Origin: Dysgonomonas sp. ZJ279 | Lineage (GTDB): Bacteria > Bacteroidota > Bacteroidia > Bacteroidales > Dysgonomonadaceae | Assembly (NCBI RefSeq): GCF_011039205.1 | Contig: NZ_JAAKEL010000003.1 | Coordinates: 248,001-312,000 of the forward strand | Reading direction: 5' to 3' | Length of the DNA stretch: 64,000 nt | In this document: positions 61,063 through 64,000 of the stretch, one piece after another | Position numbering within the stretch: the first letter of the stretch is position 1 | Layout of the letters: every line of letters starts with the position of its first letter | Made by a program: the position numbers and the translations under genes | The notes under the pieces: generated by a model | What the model was told of the DNA's origin: nothing | Seen by the model: only the letters and a program-made list of their open reading frames with translations | Database searches by the model: none

Positions 61063-64000
61063 AACCTGGATTTTTTATCGACCGCCCCATTTTATCTACA
61101 GTCCTGTCATTACTGATAGTTATTACGGGTATTATAGGTTTGGCTCTTCTTCCTATTGAACAATATCCCCAAATAACGCCTCCTATGGTTAAGATCAGTG
61201 CATCTTATCCCGGAGCAAGTGCAACCACTGTTTCGCAGGCAGTAGCAACACCCATCGAGCAAGAATTGAACGGTACTCCCGGCATGATATATATGGAATC
61301 CAGTAGTTCCAATTCGGGAGGATTATCTATAACTGTTACTTTCGATGTCAGCACAAATGTAGACCTAGCTGCTGTGGAAGTACAGAATAGAGTAAAACTA
61401 GCGGAGTCCCGTTTGCCGGCCGAAGTTTTGCAGAACGGTATTTCTGTAGAGAAACAAGCAGCCAGCCAATTATTGACAATAGCCTTAGTATCTGAGGATC
61501 CTAAGTTTGATGAAATATACTTAAGCAACTACGCAACTATTAATATTCTCGATGTAATCAGACGTATACCCGGTGTTGGTCGTGTATCGAATGTCGGTAG
61601 TCGCTATTATGGTATGCAGATATGGGTATATCCCGATCGTTTAGCCAGTTTTGGGTTGACAGTAAAAGATTTACAGGATGCGCTCAAAGATCAGAATCGT
61701 GAATCGGCAGCAGGAGAGTTAGGTAAGCAACCTATTATTAATGTTGATGTTGCAATGCCGATCACTGCGCAAGGTCGATTGTCGACAGTCAGCGAATTTG
61801 AAGACATTGTAGTAAGAGCAGGTAGCGACGGATCATTTATTCGTATGCGCGATGTTGCCCGTGTGTCGCTGGAGGCTTCATCATACAGTACCGAAAGTGG
61901 ATTGAATGGGAAATATGCAACAATGCTAAGTATTTATATGCTTCCTGGGGCTAATGCAATGGAGGTTGCTAATGAGGTGAAAATGGCGATGACGCAGATC
62001 CAGAAGGATTTTCCCGAAGGTCTCGATTATTTGATCCCTTTCGATATGACAGAATATATTTCGGAGTCAATTCACGAAGTATATAAAACACTATTCGAAG
62101 CGCTGTTTCTTGTAATTGTTGTTGTGTTCTTATCATTACAGAACTGGAGAGCATCATTAATCCCTATTGTAGCAGTACCAATTTCGTTAATAGGAACTTT
62201 TGGGTTTATGCTTTTGATGGGATTCTCTTTAAACATGCTGACTCTTTTAGGTTTAGTTCTCGCCATAGGTATAGTTGTTGATGATGCTATTGTCGTTGTC
62301 GAAAATGTCGAGCGCATAATGGAGGAAAAGGGGCTTAATGCTCGTGAGGCAACTCATCAGGCAATGAAAGAGTTGGCAGGAGCACTTATTGCTACCTCAT
62401 TGGTATTAGCTGCCGTATTTGTGCCAGTAAGCTTTCTGGATGGAATTACCGGTTCGCTATACAGACAGTTCTCTGTAACAATTGTAGTATCTGTTTTGAT
62501 ATCGGCAGTAGTAGCTTTAACGCTCAGTCCGGCTATGTGTGCCCTCATATTGCGACCATCGCAAAAGAAGAAGAACTTTGTTTTCCGCAAGATAAATATA
62601 TGGCTGAATCAAGGAAATAAAAAATACGCAAGTATCTTGCTAAAGGTTATCAATAATCCTCGCCGCATTATGGCAGGTTTTGGGATGATAATGGTTTTTA
62701 TATTCGTACTCAATAAAATAGTTCCTACAAGTTTTATACCGCAGGAAGATCAGGGATATTTTACTGTTGAATTGGAAATGCCTGAAGGTGCGACGTTAGA
62801 ACGTACAAGAGTTGTTACGGACAGAGCCGTGGCATATCTTGACCATCACGAAGCAGTAGACCATGTGCAGAATGTGACAGGATCTAGTCCTCGTGTGGGA
62901 ACAAATCAAGGTCGTGCAACGTTGACAGTTATCCTTAAATCGTGGAAGGAACGAAGTGTAGGAGTCGATGATGTTATACGCGATGCTCAAAAAGAATTTT
63001 ATAATTATCCCGAGATTAGAGCCTTTGTGAGCAGACCGGCAGCTATACCCGGATTGGGTTCAGCCGGTGGAGTGGAAATGAAATTACAGGCTCGTTCTGA
63101 TGCAACATGGGATGATTTGGTGGCAGCGACTGATACATTTATGCATTATGCAGGGCAATCTAAAGAACTAGCTAATATCTCATCTTCGTTGCAATCTGAG
63201 ATACCTCAGTTGTATTTTGATGTAGATAGGGATCAGGCTAAATTATTAGGTGTTCCTATATCTGATATTTTTTCTACGATGAAGGCTTATCTGGGTTCGG
63301 TTTATGTGAACGATTTTAATATGTTCAACCGCATATATAAAGTGTATATTCAGGCTGATCAATCGTATAGAGCAACTCCCGATGACATAAATCTTTTCTT
63401 TGTAAAAGCAGCGAATGGATCTATGATACCTCTTACCGCATTAGGTACAACAAGTTATACAACAGGTCCGGGTAATATCAGCCGCTTTAATATGTATACA
63501 TCGGCTTCGATGCAGGTTACCCCAGCGAAAGGATATAGTTCGGGACAGGCTATGAATGTAATACAGGATATAGCTGACGAGCATTTGCCCGAAAATATTG
63601 GTGTTGCATGGAGTGGACTATCCTTTCAGGAGCAAAAAGCTAGTGGACAGACCGGGATAGTAATGGCGTTGGTCTTCTTATTTGTTTTCTTGTTTTTAGC
63701 TGCCTTGTATGAAAGCTGGACAGTGCCGATAGCTGTTTTATTATCTTTGCCCGTGGCAGCATTAGGCGCATTTCTTGGTATTTGGGCGGTAGGATTAGAT
63801 AATGATATATATTTTCAGATAGGATTAGTAACACTGATTGGTCTTGCGACGAAAAATGCAATATTGATAGTCGAATTTGCAAAGATACAGGTCGATAAAG
63901 GAATGCAACCAATCTATGCAGCAATGCAAGCAGCTAAATTACGGTTTCGTCCTATTCTAATGACTTCGTTAGCTTTTGTATTGGGTATGTTGCCGATGGT
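61059..64000 (+). CDS. RND efflux permease (HAE-1/AcrB type), 3' end beyond window
   Basis: Only the first 980 residues lie in the window; the frame is open at its end. It begins MKPGFFIDRPILSTVLSLL with a transmembrane helix, followed by the periplasmic pore/porter region (PQITPPMVKISASYPGAS). The membrane helix bundle around residues 335-550 contains the proton-relay pair Asp-Asp in GIVVDDAIVVVENVERIM (family D407/D408). The second half repeats the layout. It overlaps the adaptor by four bases. A TolC-like channel gene, if any, lies beyond the window. Confidence 0.95.
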   Translation, partial: MKPGFFIDRPILSTVLSLLIVITGIIGLALLPIEQYPQITPPMVKISASYPGASATTVSQAVATPIEQELNGTPGMIYMESSSSNSGGLSITVTFDVSTNVDLAAVEVQNRVKLAESRLPAEVLQNGISVEKQAASQLLTIALVSEDPKFDEIYLSNYATINILDVIRRIPGVGRVSNVGSRYYGMQIWVYPDRLASFGLTVKDLQDALKDQNRESAAGELGKQPIINVDVAMPITAQGRLSTVSEFEDIVVRAGSDGSFIRMRDVARVSLEASSYSTESGLNGKYATMLSIYMLPGANAMEVANEVKMAMTQIQKDFPEGLDYLIPFDMTEYISESIHEVYKTLFEALFLVIVVVFLSLQNWRASLIPIVAVPISLIGTFGFMLLMGFSLNMLTLLGLVLAIGIVVDDAIVVVENVERIMEEKGLNAREATHQAMKELAGALIATSLVLAAVFVPVSFLDGITGSLYRQFSVTIVVSVLISAVVALTLSPAMCALILRPSQKKKNFVFRKINIWLNQGNKKYASILLKVINNPRRIMAGFGMIMVFIFVLNKIVPTSFIPQEDQGYFTVELEMPEGATLERTRVVTDRAVAYLDHHEAVDHVQNVTGSSPRVGTNQGRATLTVILKSWKERSVGVDDVIRDAQKEFYNYPEIRAFVSRPAAIPGLGSAGGVEMKLQARSDATWDDLVAATDTFMHYAGQSKELANISSSLQSEIPQLYFDVDRDQAKLLGVPISDIFSTMKAYLGSVYVNDFNMFNRIYKVYIQADQSYRATPDDINLFFVKAANGSMIPLTALGTTSYTTGPGNISRFNMYTSASMQVTPAKGYSSGQAMNVIQDIADEHLPENIGVAWSGLSFQEQKASGQTGIVMALVFLFVFLFLAALYESWTVPIAVLLSLPVAALGAFLGIWAVGLDNDIYFQIGLVTLIGLATKNAILIVEFAKIQVDKGMQPIYAAMQAAKLRFRPILMTSLAFVLGMLPM

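Noticed and set aside
1-64000. tRNA, rRNA, tmRNA or CRISPR array
   Set aside because: I looked for clover-leaf T-arm patterns, rRNA-like stretches and regularly spaced repeats and saw none; a tRNA search program would settle it.

Overview
The window is AT-rich, densely packed chromosomal DNA from a fermentative member of the Bacteroidales, most like Dysgonomonas or a close relative (Dysgonomonadaceae). The genus is an inference; the order is well supported. The evidence is as follows. The Bacteroidetes -7 promoter box TAnnTTTG stands upstream of many genes. A PorV-type outer-membrane protein implies a type IX secretion system. There is a TonB with a Bacteroidetes-style N-terminus. Genes for succinate/propionate fermentation are present. 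No rRNA, tRNA, CRISPR array, prophage or complete insertion sequence was seen.

Layout. 1-10.5 kb: the start of a phosphoethanolamine-transferase-like gene, corA, a TPR protein, a GNAT enzyme, an RluA-type pseudouridine synthase, an acetyl-CoA hydrolase/CoA-transferase, an AraC regulator with a VOC protein, rdgB plus a PLP aminotransferase, and a flavodiiron protein behind lgt. 11.7-16.5 kb: a three-gene alpha-glucan cluster (debranching enzyme, GT4 glycosyltransferase, GH57 protein). 16.5-23.7 kb: a membrane/ATPase locus with RDD protein, SpoIIM-like protein, multi-pass protein, DUF4129, DUF4350, MoxR ATPase and DUF58. 23.9-34.2 kb, mostly minus strand: malic enzyme, then rfbA-rfbC-GH25-S41, a GNAT enzyme on plus, transketolase-rpiB, and serine dehydratase. 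34.8-43.4 kb: two MFS transporters, prmA, an outer-membrane protein, tex and tonB. 43.7-53.3 kb, plus strand: a DPM-like glycosyltransferase, a FAH-family protein, porV, ispF, mnmD, a tRNA-dihydrouridine synthase, cysS, an AlkD-like protein, an M16 peptidase, a beta-barrel and a small helical protein. 53.4-64 kb: an L,D-transpeptidase (minus), era, an orphan small gene (minus), the mce-mmdA-small protein-biotin carrier operon, and a tripartite RND efflux pair whose permease runs off the window.

How the genes fit together. The CoA-transferase near 5 kb and the methylmalonyl-CoA operon near 57-59.7 kb fit the two ends of the succinate-to-propionate pathway. Malic enzyme, transketolase, rpiB and serine dehydratase add central carbon and amino-acid catabolism. 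The 11.7-16.5 kb cluster handles storage or dietary alpha-glucan. The MoxR/DUF58/SpoIIM/RDD locus is the best candidate for a conserved system without an assigned function. Two intergenic palindromic elements (23.7 kb and 36.3 kb) share a half-site and look like members of one dispersed repeat family.
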